In this document: positions 34,458-44,437 of the stretch, piece by piece
How positions within the stretch are numbered: the first letter of the stretch is position 1
Layout: each line of letters starts with the position of its first letter
Assembly: GCA_028290125.1 (NCBI GenBank)
Contig: JAQGKM010000185.1
Location: 1-45,834, forward strand
Direction of reading: 5' to 3'
Length of the DNA stretch: 45,834 nt
Source of the DNA: Hyphomicrobiales bacterium
GTDB taxonomy: Bacteria > Pseudomonadota > Alphaproteobacteria > Rhizobiales > Beijerinckiaceae
Notes under the pieces: model-generated
What the model saw: the letters and a program-made list of their open reading frames with translations, nothing else
Database searches by the model: none
Told to the model about the DNA's origin: nothing
Translations under genes and position numbers: made by a program

Positions 34458-36773
34458 ATGCTGGACCGAACGCCAGGCGCGCGTGGCCACTACCCGGCCG
34501 CGTTTTTCATCTACGCCCTCGCGGCTCTGGCGCTTGCATCTCCTTGGCTTTCGGGTCGTTACACGATCCCGTGGGACGCCAAGGCGCATTTCTATCCGCA
34601 GCTCGTGTTCCTCGCGAAGGCGCTGCAGAACGGTGAATCGCCGTTCTGGAATCCGGATGTCTTCGCCGGCTCCTTTCACATCGCCGATCCGCAATCGCTG
34701 ATCTTCACGCTGCCCTTCTGGCTCGTCGCGAAATTTGTGCGCGACCCCGGCTTCATCGCAGCCGACGCCACCGTCTTCGTCATGATCGCGCTCGGCGGAG
34801 CGGCCATCATGCTGCATTTCCGGGATCGCGGCTGGCATCCCGCCGGCGCCATCGTGGCGGCCTTGAGTTTCGCTTTCGGCGGTTCGGCCGCGTGGCGCGT
34901 CCAGCATGTCGGCGAAGTCCTGAGCCTCGCCTTCTTCGCCATCACGTTTCTCTTTCTCGCGCGCGTCCTGCAGCGCGGCGGCCTGATCAACGGCGTCTGC
35001 GCCGGCCTGTTCGCCGGGCTGATGCTGATCGGCCGCGACCAGATCGCCTATCTCTGCGCGATCGTGCTGGCGATCTATGCGGTCGGCGGCCTGCTCGAGG
35101 CGCGCGCGCGCCGCGTCGTCGGTTCGCTGGCGGCGGCGGCCATCACGGGTCTCGCGGTCATCGCCGTGCCGATCCTGCTGACGATCATCCTTGCGCAGGA
35201 ATCCACCCGCGTGCTGATCGACTTCCAGGGTGCTGCGCGCGGCTCCCTGCATCCCGCCGCGTTGCTGACGGCGGTCGTGGCCAACCTCTATGGCGTCGAC
35301 GGTCCGCTGCAGAGCTTCTGGGGGCCGCCCTCGCAACAGGTCTGGGGCGGCGACTACAATCTCGCGCGCAACATGGCGAGCATCTATTTAGGCGCGCTGC
35401 CGCTGATCGGCTTCCTCGGGTTCGGTCTCGCGGCCGCCGCGCTGTTCCGGCGCGAGATGGCGGCGTTGCTCATCGCCTTCGTGCTGATGGTGCTGTATGC
35501 GCTCGGCGACTTCACGCCCTTCTTCAGGCTGGCGTTCCATCTGCCGGGCGTGGATCTGTTTCGCCGCCCGTCGGACGCGACTTTTCCACTGTGCGCGCTG
35601 GCGTCGATCATGGGCGGCTACGCCGTCCATCTCTATGTCACGCAAATGCGTCGCCAGACGTTCGCGCACATCGTCCTGCCGGTCCTCGCCATCGCGCTCG
35701 CCTTCGGCGGCGCCGTCGCGGTGGCGTGGTGGAAAGGGCGCCTCGAGCAGGCCGCCATGCCGCTCGCTGTCGCGGGCGCCTGCCTTCTCGTCTCGATGAT
35801 CACGCTGTGGCTCGCGCGCCTGTTCGCGCCCGAGCGTGGCACGACGGCGCTGGTGCTCGTCGCGCTGTGCATGGCGGGCGACCTCGCGCTCTCCAACGGG
35901 CCGAATGAATCGACCGCGCTGCCGCCCGCCCATTACGACGTGATGCGGCCGGACACGAACAACGAGACGATCTCGCTGCTGCGCCAGCGGCTGGCAGAAA
36001 CCGCCGGACCCGACCGCATCGATCGCGTCGAACTCGCGGCTGTGGGCTTCGACTGGCCCAATCTCGGCATGATCCACGGCTTCCAGCATGATCTCGGCTA
36101 CAATCCGGTGCGCCTCGCCTGGTACGTCGAAGCCACTGGCGCGCAGGATCATGTCGCGACGATCGAGCAGCGCCACTTCTCGCCGCTGTTCCCGTCCTAC
36201 CGCTCGCTGCTCGCCGACATGCTGGGCCTGCGCTTCATCGCCTCGGGCGTGCCGCTGAACGAATTCGACAAGACGCTGAAGCGCGGCGACCTCGTCGAGG
36301 TCGCGCGCACGAAGGACGCCTATGTCTACGAGAACCCGCGCGCGCTGCCGCGCGTGCTGCTCACGACCAAATCCCGCGGCGCCGATTTTGGCGACCTGAT
36401 GAAGACCGGCGCCTGGCCGGCGTTCAACCCGCGCGAGACGGTGTTGCTGGAAGGCGCCGACGTCACCGATGCGCGCGCGCGCCGCGCGGGGTCGGCACGC
36501 ATCCTTGCTTATGAAAACACGCAGGTGCGCGTCGCCGTCGATGCGCCCGATGGCGGCTGGCTTGTGTTGAACGATGTCTGGCATCCGTGGTGGCGCGTCG
36601 AGGTGGACGGCGCGCCAGCGCAGATGCTGCGCGCCAACGTCATCTTCCGCGCGGTCGCGCTGCCGCCGGGTGCCCGGCAGGTGCGCTTCTTCTTCGATCC
36701 GGCCCGCGGCCTGCGCACCAGCGTCAGCGAAGCTTTCGCGAAAACCTGGACGGGCGCAAAGCCGCGCAATTGA
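34458..36773 (+). CDS. YfhO-type large membrane protein
   Basis: YTIPWDAKAHFYPQLVFLAKALQNGESPFWNPDVFAGSFHIADPQSLIFTLPFWL; multi-TM; C-terminal GGWLVLNDVWHPWWRVEVDGAPAQMLRANVIFRAVALPPGARQVRFFF. Confidence 0.85.
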   Translation: MLDRTPGARGHYPAAFFIYALAALALASPWLSGRYTIPWDAKAHFYPQLVFLAKALQNGESPFWNPDVFAGSFHIADPQSLIFTLPFWLVAKFVRDPGFIAADATVFVMIALGGAAIMLHFRDRGWHPAGAIVAALSFAFGGSAAWRVQHVGEVLSLAFFAITFLFLARVLQRGGLINGVCAGLFAGLMLIGRDQIAYLCAIVLAIYAVGGLLEARARRVVGSLAAAAITGLAVIAVPILLTIILAQESTRVLIDFQGAARGSLHPAALLTAVVANLYGVDGPLQSFWGPPSQQVWGGDYNLARNMASIYLGALPLIGFLGFGLAAAALFRREMAALLIAFVLMVLYALGDFTPFFRLAFHLPGVDLFRRPSDATFPLCALASIMGGYAVHLYVTQMRRQTFAHIVLPVLAIALAFGGAVAVAWWKGRLEQAAMPLAVAGACLLVSMITLWLARLFAPERGTTALVLVALCMAGDLALSNGPNESTALPPAHYDVMRPDTNNETISLLRQRLAETAGPDRIDRVELAAVGFDWPNLGMIHGFQHDLGYNPVRLAWYVEATGAQDHVATIEQRHFSPLFPSYRSLLADMLGLRFIASGVPLNEFDKTLKRGDLVEVARTKDAYVYENPRALPRVLLTTKSRGADFGDLMKTGAWPAFNPRETVLLEGADVTDARARRAGSARILAYENTQVRVAVDAPDGGWLVLNDVWHPWWRVEVDGAPAQMLRANVIFRAVALPPGARQVRFFFDPARGLRTSVSEAFAKTWTGAKPRN

Positions 36774-36945
36774 CACGCCTGCGGCGCCGCATCGGCGCCC
36801 TTTCCACGCTTCGCATGCTTTGTGAACGCGCAGCCGCGAGCGTGACGGCGGGGCGGGGGTTGCCCTCGCCAGCTCACGTCGCCATAACGCAGTTGCGCGC
36901 GCCGGGAGCCTTTCCTGCCAGGCGCCGATCGGTCAACGAGGCGAT

Positions 36946-38016
36946 ATGACAAGGTCCATGCGGGATGAAACGGACGGGGCGAAGCGGGCCGGCGCAGATC
37001 ATGCGCCGCAGCTTCCTGTCGTCACGCCCGAGGATCCCCAGCTGGCGCGGCGTCGCCGCCTGTGGAGCCGCATCGGCGCTGGCTTCAGCGTCTGCATCCT
37101 CGCGCTGTCGGTGTGGGTGCTCGGGCGCACCATCGCGGGCCTGCACTGGGGCGAGCTGCGCGCCGCCATCGCGGCGACCAGCCTCGAGCAGATCGTCGCC
37201 GCATCTCTGCTGACGGCGGTCTCCTACATCTCGCTCACCGGCTACGACGCCGTCGCGCTGCGCCAGTTGCGCATCCGCGTGCCCTATCGCACGACGGCGC
37301 TGGCGTCGTTCACCAGCTATGCGATCTCGTTCACGCTCGGCTTTCCGCTCGTGACGGCCGGCACGGTGCGCTACTGGATCTACTCACGCGTCGGCGTCAG
37401 CGCCGGAAAGGTCGCGAGCCTGACGGTGATCGCCGGACTCACCTTCTGGCTCGGCATGGCGCTTGTGATCGGCGTGGCGCTCACCATCCAGCCCGACGCC
37501 ATTTCGGTCGTGAACCGGCTCAAGGGCTGGGCCAATCTGCTGATCGGCCTCGGCGTGCTTAGCGCCATCATGTTCTATCTGGCGTGGATCTCGCGCGGCC
37601 ATCGCCGCGTCAGCCTGCAGGGGCTGCGGCTCGAAGTTCCGGGCCTCACCCTGACGCTGAGCCAGATGCTGCTCGGCGTGGTCGACCTCGGCTGCGCCGC
37701 CGGCGCGCTCTACGTCATCCTGCCGGCGGGGCATGAGCTCGACTTCATCAGCTTCTGCGCGACCTATGTCTTCGCCTGCCTGCTCGGCATCGCCAGCCAC
37801 ATGCCCGGCGGCATCGGCGCCTTCGAGGCGACCATGCTCAACACGGTCCCGGCGCCGTCGCCCGAGGCCCTGTTCGCCTCGCTGCTGCTGTTCCGCATGA
37901 TCTACTACGTCGCGCCGTTCGTGCTGGCGCTGGCGCTGCTTGGCGCCAACGAGAGCATCCGCCGCTGGAACAGCCTGCGCGCCGCCATGAGCCGTCCGGA
38001 CGACGAGGGCGCCTAG
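36946..38016 (+). CDS. Lysylphosphatidylglycerol synthase TM-region / YbhN-like flippase-domain protein
   Basis: GYDAVALRQLRIRVPYRTTALASFTSYAISFTLGFPLVTAGTVRYWIYSRVG; ASHMPGGIGAFEATML. Confidence 0.88.
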   Translation: MTRSMRDETDGAKRAGADHAPQLPVVTPEDPQLARRRRLWSRIGAGFSVCILALSVWVLGRTIAGLHWGELRAAIAATSLEQIVAASLLTAVSYISLTGYDAVALRQLRIRVPYRTTALASFTSYAISFTLGFPLVTAGTVRYWIYSRVGVSAGKVASLTVIAGLTFWLGMALVIGVALTIQPDAISVVNRLKGWANLLIGLGVLSAIMFYLAWISRGHRRVSLQGLRLEVPGLTLTLSQMLLGVVDLGCAAGALYVILPAGHELDFISFCATYVFACLLGIASHMPGGIGAFEATMLNTVPAPSPEALFASLLLFRMIYYVAPFVLALALLGANESIRRWNSLRAAMSRPDDEGA

Positions 38017-38915
38017 CGGTCGGGTTCGCCGCCGTCGCGCAAATAAGCTTGAGCGTCGAGGACGATGCGGTCGTCGGCCTCGCCGATAGCCTTCTTGTCC
38101 TTCCCCTCATAATCGACGCTGAGCAGGATGTGGCGGATCACCTCCAGTCGCGCGCGCCGCTTGTCGTTGGCGCGGATGATGGTCCAGGGCGCCTCGGCGC
38201 GGTCGGTGGCCTCCAGCATGGCGTCATAAGCGCGCGAATAGTCGTCCCATTTCTCGATCGCCTTGAAGTCGATGTCCGACAATTTCCAGCGGGCCAGCGG
38301 GTCGCGCCAGCGCGCGTGCAGGCGCTTCATCTGCATCTCGCGCCCGATCGTCAGGAAGATCTTGATCAACCGCACGCCGTCGCGCGCCAGCATGGCCTCG
38401 ACGTGCGGGGCCTCCTCGAGGAACTTCGCGGTCTGCTCCGGCGTGCAGAAACCGAACACCGGCTCGACGCCGGCGCGGTTGTACCAGGAGCGGTCGAAGA
38501 TCGCGATCTGCCCGGCGGTCGGCATGTTGGACAGGTAGCGCTGGAAATACCATTGCCCGGCTTCGGTCTCGGTTGGCTTCGACAGCGCGATGACGTGAGC
38601 GGAGCGCGGGTTGAGATGGGCGGTGAGGCGGTTGATCGCGCCGCCCTTGCCGGCGGCGTCGCGTCCCTCGAAGACCACAACAACACGCGCGCCGGCTTTC
38701 TTGATGCTGGCGAGCATGTGGACGAGCTCGACCTGCAGCTTGCGCAACTCCTTCTCGTAGGCCTCCGCCTTCAACTTGTCGGCGTAGGGGAAGCCGCCCG
38801 AGGCGAGCGCCTTGTCGTCGATCTCCTTGGGCAGCTCATCCAGCGTGATGTCGAACTTGCGCCACGGCGCCTTCGCGCCGGACCTGCCATTCTTGCGCTG
38901 CTTGTCGTCGGCCAT
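38013..38915 (-). CDS. ppk2: Polyphosphate kinase 2
   Basis: VVVFEGRDAAGKGGAINRLTAHLNPRSAHVIALSKPTETEAGQWYFQRYLSNMPTAGQIAIFDRSWYNRAGVEPVFGF. Confidence 0.96.
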   Translation of the reverse strand: MADDKQRKNGRSGAKAPWRKFDITLDELPKEIDDKALASGGFPYADKLKAEAYEKELRKLQVELVHMLASIKKAGARVVVVFEGRDAAGKGGAINRLTAHLNPRSAHVIALSKPTETEAGQWYFQRYLSNMPTAGQIAIFDRSWYNRAGVEPVFGFCTPEQTAKFLEEAPHVEAMLARDGVRLIKIFLTIGREMQMKRLHARWRDPLARWKLSDIDFKAIEKWDDYSRAYDAMLEATDRAEAPWTIIRANDKRRARLEVIRHILLSVDYEGKDKKAIGEADDRIVLDAQAYLRDGGEPDR

Positions 38916-39029
38916 CAGTCAATCTCCTTGCAGGCTTGAGCGTGCCCCCGCCGCCGAAAACCTGCAAGCTTGATCCAGACCGCGCTCTGCCGTCATAAAG
39001 ACATCACGTGACGCGCGCAGGAAACAGGC

Positions 39030-40070
39030 ATGCCCGGCAGACTGGACATCTTCGTGGAGGCGCTGCCCGATCCGGTGCTGGTGATCGGGCGGGGGCAGCG
39101 CATCGTTGCGGCCAATATCGCCGCGCGCCATCTGTTTCCGGCCCTGCTCGAGCACATTTCCCTGCCAATGGTGATCCGCTCGCCCGACCTGCTCGACGCC
39201 ACGGCGCGCGTCTTTGCAGGCGGCGCGGCGACCACCACGATGCTGCACGAGCGCGTGCCGGTCGAACGCGTCTTCGAGGTCCATGCCGCGCCATTGCGCG
39301 ACGATGGCGTCGATTTCGCCGTGCTCACGCTCCGCGACCTCACGGCGGCGCGCAGGGTCGAAAAGATGCGCGTCGATTTCATCGCCAACGCAAGCCACGA
39401 ACTGCGCACGCCGCTCGCCTCGCTGCTCGGTTTCATCGAGACGCTGCAGGGCGCGGCGAAGGACGATGCGGCTGCGCGCGAGCGGTTTCTCACCATCATG
39501 CGCGACCAGGGTCAGCGCATGGCGCGGCTGATCGACGATCTCCTGTCGCTGTCGCAGATCGAGCAGCAGCAGCATCTGCGTCCGCAATCGCCGGTCGATC
39601 TGGTCGAGATCGTGCGTCATTGCGCCGACGCGTTGACGCCGGTTGCGCAAGAGAATGCGGTCACGATTTCAATCGAGGCGCCCGACAGGCTCGTGGTCGC
39701 CGGCAATCGCGACGAACTGACCCGCGTCGCCGAGAACCTGATCGAAAACGCCATCAAATACGGGGCGAGCGACAGCGGCGCGCCGAGCAGCGTCGAGGTG
39801 GTGATCTCGCTGGTGAAGCTCGGCGAAACCCGCACCGGCGCGCGCTTGTCCGTGCGCGACCATGGCGCCGGCATCGCCGCCGAGCATCTGCCGCGACTGA
39901 CCGAACGGTTCTATCGCGTGGACGCGGGCAAGAGCCGCGCGAAAGGCGGCACCGGCCTCGGGCTGGCGCTGGTCAAGCACATCGTCGCCCGTCATCGCGG
40001 CCAGCTGCGCGTCGCGAGCCGGCCGGGCGATGGCGCAGAATTCACGGTCGATCTTCCGCTCGACACCTGA
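39030..40070 (+). CDS. PhoR-like sensor histidine kinase without an obvious TM region
   Basis: [102 protein letters not shown]. Confidence 0.9.
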   Translation: MPGRLDIFVEALPDPVLVIGRGQRIVAANIAARHLFPALLEHISLPMVIRSPDLLDATARVFAGGAATTTMLHERVPVERVFEVHAAPLRDDGVDFAVLTLRDLTAARRVEKMRVDFIANASHELRTPLASLLGFIETLQGAAKDDAAARERFLTIMRDQGQRMARLIDDLLSLSQIEQQQHLRPQSPVDLVEIVRHCADALTPVAQENAVTISIEAPDRLVVAGNRDELTRVAENLIENAIKYGASDSGAPSSVEVVISLVKLGETRTGARLSVRDHGAGIAAEHLPRLTERFYRVDAGKSRAKGGTGLGLALVKHIVARHRGQLRVASRPGDGAEFTVDLPLDT

Positions 40071-40082
40071 CGGGCGAAATGA

Positions 40083-40109
40083 AAAAGGCCGGGTCGCCCC
40101 GGCCTTTTC
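40083..40109. terminator. Bidirectional terminator
   Basis: AAAAGGCCGGG-TCGC-CCCGGCCTTTT. Confidence 0.85.
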
Positions 40110-40127
40110 TCCGTTCCACTCGCGTCG

Positions 40128-40652
40128 TCAGCCGATGCGCGTGAGTTGCTGGGCGCGACGTTCGCGTTCCCGGCGGCGCTCCTGCGCCGGCTGGTAGGCG
40201 ATGCGCGCGTGATGCATGCAATAGGGGCCGCCGGCGGGGCTCCGGGATCCGCAGAAGCGGAATTCCGGGGTGGTCGGGTCGCCGACCGGCCAACGGCACA
40301 TGCTTTCACGCAGGTCCATGATCTCCACCATTTCCGACATGGGAATGACCACGTCTTCCATCGGGAGAGGCTCGGGGGCTTCCATCGGGCGGAAAGCGAC
40401 CGCCAGATTGCCTCGAGAGATCGGAGCCGCAGGGCGCGGGCTCGCGGGACGCGGAGCCGGAGCCCGCGTGCGCTGCCGGGGCGTGGCCGCCGCGGGAGCT
40501 TTCACCCGGCCGGAAAGGCCGAGTCTATGCACTTTGCCAATGACGGCATTGCGCGTGATGCCGTGGGAGAGCTCCGCCGCAATCTGACTGGCGCTGAGGC
40601 CGTCGAGCCAGAGTTTGCGAAGTAGGTCCACACGTTCATCGGTCCAGGACAT
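40128..40652 (-). CDS. gcrA: Cell-cycle regulator GcrA
   Basis: MSWTDERVDLLRKLWLDGLSASQIAAELSHGITRNAVIGKVHRLGLSGR; C-terminal CRWPVGDPTTPEFRFCGSRSPAGGPYCMHHARIAYQP. Confidence 0.96.
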   Translation of the reverse strand: MSWTDERVDLLRKLWLDGLSASQIAAELSHGITRNAVIGKVHRLGLSGRVKAPAAATPRQRTRAPAPRPASPRPAAPISRGNLAVAFRPMEAPEPLPMEDVVIPMSEMVEIMDLRESMCRWPVGDPTTPEFRFCGSRSPAGGPYCMHHARIAYQPAQERRRERERRAQQLTRIG

Positions 40653-40680
40653 GATGTCGTCCTCCAAGGTCCGCCAAATA

Positions 40681-40883
40681 GAATCCGGGAGCGCACGCTG
40701 CGCCGGACAAAGCCGGCGTCGTTAAACGCTAATGCACTCTCTCGGAAGGTCCGCCGCACGAGATGTCGTATTCGACGGATTGAACGCTACACTAGTGGTT
40801 GAATCTGGCGCAAGACTCGGGGCCGTTAAGGATTTGTTTTCCCCAGCGAGTTGCATTTTCGACTCACTTTGAGCCATGGAATC
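40681..40883. promoter_or_regulatory. Cluster of five GANTC (CcrM-type) sites upstream of gcrA
   Basis: GAATC 40681, GAATC 40801, GACTC 40814, GACTC 40861, GAATC 40879. Confidence 0.6.
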
Positions 40884-40992
40884 GGGCGTTTCCGCGTGTT
40901 TTCGTGTCATTCGCACAATAGTCGCAAGGCTTTCTGCACGCAGGACGTCAATTGACCGGGGACGCCGGAGAAACTACACTTGACATCCAGAT

Positions 40993-41046
40993 GCCGCCCT
41001 TCCGGGGCGGCACTTTCTTTTCTGGATCCGCCTTTGTTGCGGATCC
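40993..41046 (+). promoter_or_regulatory. Two-hairpin argD leader
   Basis: GCCGCCC-ttccg-GGGCGGC followed by ACTTTCTTTTCT (40993-41022), then GGATCCG-N9-CGGATCC (41024-41046), just upstream of the GTG at 41070. Confidence 0.45.
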
Positions 41047-41069
41047 GTCGTCGCATCGGAGTGAGACCC

Positions 41070-42266
41070 GTGATTTCGCCTGTGTTGCCAACCTATGCAC
41101 GCGCCGACATCTCGTTCGAGACGGGCGAGGGGGCGTGGCTCACGTCCACGGACGGCACGCGATATCTCGATTTCGGCGGCGGCATCGCGGTCGCCTCGCT
41201 GGGCTATTCGCATCCCCATCTCGTCGAGGCGTTGACCGAGCAGGGCCGGAAGATCTGGCACACGTCCAATCTCTTCCGCATTCCGGACGGCGAGCGCCTG
41301 GCGCAGCGCCTTGTCGACGCGACCTTCGCCGACACGGTGTTCTTCACCAACTCCGGCGCCGAGGCGATGGAATGCGCGATCAAGATGGCGCGCAAATATC
41401 AGTCCGCGAGCGGGCATCCGGAGAAGTACCGCATCATCACCTTCGACGGCGCCTTCCACGGCCGCACGCTGGCGACGATCGCGGCCGGCGGCCAACAGAA
41501 GTATCTCGAAGGCTTTGGCCCCAAGGTCGACGGCTTCGACCAGGTGCCGTTCGGCGACCATGACGCGCTGAAGGCCGCCATCGGGCCGGCGACCGGCGCC
41601 ATCCTGATCGAGCCGATCCAGGGCGAGGGCGGCATCCGTCCCGTGCCGGCGCAATGCCTGCGCGGCCTGCGCGAGCTGTGCGACGAACACGGCCTGCTGC
41701 TGATCTTCGACGAAGTGCAGACCGGCGTCGGCCGCACCGGGAAATTCTTCGCGGGCGAATGGTCGGGCGTGACGCCCGACATCATGGCGGTCGCCAAGGG
41801 CATCGGCGGCGGTTTCCCGCTCGGCGCGTGCCTTGCGACCGAGGAGGCCGCCAAGGGCATGACCGCCGGCACGCATGGCACCACCTACGGCGGAAATCCG
41901 CTCGCCATGGCGATCGGCAACGCCGTGCTGGATGTTGTCCTGTCGGACGGCTTTCTCGCGCACGTGGAAGAGATGGGCCTGCTGCTGAAGCAGCGGCTCG
42001 CGGAGCTGCAGGACCGGCACCCCAAGATCGTCGAGCTGGTGCGCGGCGAGGGCCTGATGCTGGGCGTGAAGCTGCGCGTCAACAACGGCGATTTCGCCGC
42101 GGCCGCGCGCGCCGAGCATTTGCTGGTGATCCCGGCGGGCGACAATGTCGTGCGCCTGCTGCCTCCGCTGGTCATCACGGAAGCGGACGCGCTGGAAGCG
42201 ATCCGCCGTTTCGACGCCGCCTGCGTGCGGATGGAAAACGATTTGAAGAACGGAGCCAAGGCGTGA
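41070..42266 (+). CDS. argD: Acetylornithine aminotransferase
   Basis: GTG start; [73 protein letters not shown]. Confidence 0.95.
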   Translation: MISPVLPTYARADISFETGEGAWLTSTDGTRYLDFGGGIAVASLGYSHPHLVEALTEQGRKIWHTSNLFRIPDGERLAQRLVDATFADTVFFTNSGAEAMECAIKMARKYQSASGHPEKYRIITFDGAFHGRTLATIAAGGQQKYLEGFGPKVDGFDQVPFGDHDALKAAIGPATGAILIEPIQGEGGIRPVPAQCLRGLRELCDEHGLLLIFDEVQTGVGRTGKFFAGEWSGVTPDIMAVAKGIGGGFPLGACLATEEAAKGMTAGTHGTTYGGNPLAMAIGNAVLDVVLSDGFLAHVEEMGLLLKQRLAELQDRHPKIVELVRGEGLMLGVKLRVNNGDFAAAARAEHLLVIPAGDNVVRLLPPLVITEADALEAIRRFDAACVRMENDLKNGAKA

Positions 42267-43213
42267 GCACCGCGACACCGACGGGCAGCCCCCGCCACTT
42301 CACCGATCTGTCCGACGTCGACGCGCATCAGCTGCGCCACATTCTCGACGTCTCGGCGTCGATCAAGTCGAAGCGCGTCAAGGGCATGAAGTCGTCCTAC
42401 CGTCCGCTCGAGGGCAAGGTGCTGGCGATGATCTTCGACAAGCCGTCGACGCGCACGCGCGTGTCGTTCGATGTCGCCATGCGCGAACTCGGCGGCGAGA
42501 CGATCATGCTGACCGGCGCGGAAATGCAGCTCGGCCGCGGCGAGACGATCGCCGACACGGCGCGCGTGCTGTCGCGCTTCGTCGACGCGATCATGATCCG
42601 CATTCTCGACCATGACGACATGCTGGAGCTGGCGCGCCACGCCACCGTCCCGGTGATCAATGCGCTGACCAAGCGCTCGCATCCCTGCCAGGTGATGGCG
42701 GATGTGATGACCTTCGAAGAACACATCGGTCCGATCAAGGGCCGCACCGTCGCGTGGACCGGCGACGCCAACAACGTACTGGCGAGCTGGGTCGAGGCCG
42801 CGCAGCGCTTCGACTTCACCATCAATGTCGCCACCCCGCCCGAGCTCGCGCCCGGCGCCGCGCTGGTCGACTGGGCGAAGCGCAACGGCGCCCGCATGAA
42901 TGTCATGACGGACCCGCTCGAAGCCGTGAAGGGCGTCGACTGCGTCATTTCGGACTGCTGGGTTTCTATGGGCGACGAGGACGAGGCACGTCGGCGCCAC
43001 AATCTGCTGGCACGCTATCAGGTGAACGACAATCTGATGGCGGTGGCCGGTTCGCAGGCCATCTTCATGCATTGCCTGCCGGCGCACCGGGGCGAGGAAG
43101 TGACGGACGCGGTCATCGATGGCCCGCAGTCGGTCGTCTTCGACGAGGCGGAAAACCGCCTGCATGCGCAAAAGGGCGTGCTGGCCTGGTGCATGGGAGC
43201 AATCTCTTCGTGA
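42263..43213 (+). CDS. argF: Ornithine carbamoyltransferase
   Basis: [51 protein letters not shown] start overlapping argD stop. Confidence 0.96.
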   Translation: MSTATPTGSPRHFTDLSDVDAHQLRHILDVSASIKSKRVKGMKSSYRPLEGKVLAMIFDKPSTRTRVSFDVAMRELGGETIMLTGAEMQLGRGETIADTARVLSRFVDAIMIRILDHDDMLELARHATVPVINALTKRSHPCQVMADVMTFEEHIGPIKGRTVAWTGDANNVLASWVEAAQRFDFTINVATPPELAPGAALVDWAKRNGARMNVMTDPLEAVKGVDCVISDCWVSMGDEDEARRRHNLLARYQVNDNLMAVAGSQAIFMHCLPAHRGEEVTDAVIDGPQSVVFDEAENRLHAQKGVLAWCMGAISS

Positions 43214-44190
43214 ATGAACAGACGACGCGCGCGGTCTCGGATCTCGGGCTGGACGATATGGTCCTGCCGTTTGTGGTCGAGCCGCTGGAAAGCCGTGGCC
43301 GCGTGGTGCGGCTTGGACCCTCGGTCGACCGCATCCTTTCCCGCCACGCCTATCCGGCCCCGGTCGCGCGGCTGGTCGGCGAAGCGACGGCGCTCACTGT
43401 GCTGCTTGGCTCCGCGCTGAAGTTCCAGGGCCGGTTCCAGGTGCAGACGCGCACGAACGGCGTGGTCGACATGATCGTCGTCGATTTCGACGCGCCCGAC
43501 CGCGTGCGCGCCTTCGCGCGTTTCGACGCTGACAATCTCGCGCGCGCGATCGAGAGCGGCGAGGCCTCGCCTGCGCAATTGCTCGGTTCAGGCCATCTCG
43601 CGCTGACCATCGAGCAGGGCCAAGAGAATTCGCGCTACCAGGGCGTCGTGCCGCTGGAAGGGCAGGGGCTCGAGGAGGCGGCGCACCAATATTTCCGCCA
43701 GTCGGAGCAGATCCCGACGCTGGTGCGGCTCGCGGTCGCCGAGAACCTGACCGGCGAGGGCAGCCAGTGGCGCGCCGGCGGGCTGATGGTGCAGTTCCTG
43801 CCGCAATCCGCGGACCGCATGCGGCAGGCCGATCTCCACCCCGGCGACGCGCCCGAAGGCGCCGAGGTGCACGAGCTCGCCGGGGACGACGCGTGGACCG
43901 AGGCCAAGAGCCTCGCCGCCACGGTCGAGGATCACGAACTCGTGGATCCGACGCTGTCGAGCGAGCGGCTGCTCTATCGGCTTTTCCACGAGCGTGGCGT
44001 GAAGGTGTTCGAGGGTCAGTCGGTCATCGAGGCGTGCCGCTGCTCGTCAGCGAGGATCGAGGACATGCTGCGCCGCTTCACGCCGGAGGAGCGCCGCGAC
44101 ATGGTCGGTGACAACGGCCGCATCGGCATCACCTGCGAATTCTGCTCGACGCATCGCGAGTACGACCCGGCGGATTTCGATCCGGTTTAG
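43210..44190 (+). CDS. hslO: Redox-regulated chaperone Hsp33
   Basis: [48 protein letters not shown] (CXC...CXXC); GTG start overlapping argF stop. Confidence 0.95.
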   Translation: MNEQTTRAVSDLGLDDMVLPFVVEPLESRGRVVRLGPSVDRILSRHAYPAPVARLVGEATALTVLLGSALKFQGRFQVQTRTNGVVDMIVVDFDAPDRVRAFARFDADNLARAIESGEASPAQLLGSGHLALTIEQGQENSRYQGVVPLEGQGLEEAAHQYFRQSEQIPTLVRLAVAENLTGEGSQWRAGGLMVQFLPQSADRMRQADLHPGDAPEGAEVHELAGDDAWTEAKSLAATVEDHELVDPTLSSERLLYRLFHERGVKVFEGQSVIEACRCSSARIEDMLRRFTPEERRDMVGDNGRIGITCEFCSTHREYDPADFDPV

Positions 44191-44192
44191 CT

Positions 44193-44287
44193 CGTCATTG
44201 CGAGGAGCCGTAGGCGACGCGGCAATCCATCTTCGAGTGGCTGCCTTTCAGATGGATTGCCGCGTCGCTGCGCTCCTCGCAATGACG
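44193..44287. repeat. Intergenic palindromic repeat element
   Basis: CGTCATTGCGAGGAGCCGTAGGCGACGCGGCAATCCATC...AGATGGATTGCCGCGTCGCTGCGCTCCTCGCAATGACG. Confidence 0.88.
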
Positions 44288-44437
44288 ATTGCTAAACATC
44301 CCCAATCTCAGTATCCAAGATGCAGGATCGGGCGGCCTAGAGCCCGGCGACAACAAGACCAGCATCGGGGAGGTTGACGCGCCGGCCTGCGCCCGCAGCG
44401 CCGCCCCTTTGGCTTTGAGTGGAGGGCGGGCCTTTCA

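Noticed and set aside
40722-40916. 64-aa minus-strand ORF upstream of gcrA
   Set aside because: Low AT/GC coding character and overlap with a GANTC-rich regulatory region; no family similarity.
40980-41069. N-terminal extension of ArgD in track ORF 40980..42266
   Set aside because: Region contains two leader hairpins and lacks ArgD similarity; GTG at 41070 fits the family start.
42754-43209. Upstream part of track ORF 42754..44190 as an N-terminal extension of Hsp33
   Set aside because: It overlaps argF out of frame; the family-conserved start is the GTG at 43210.
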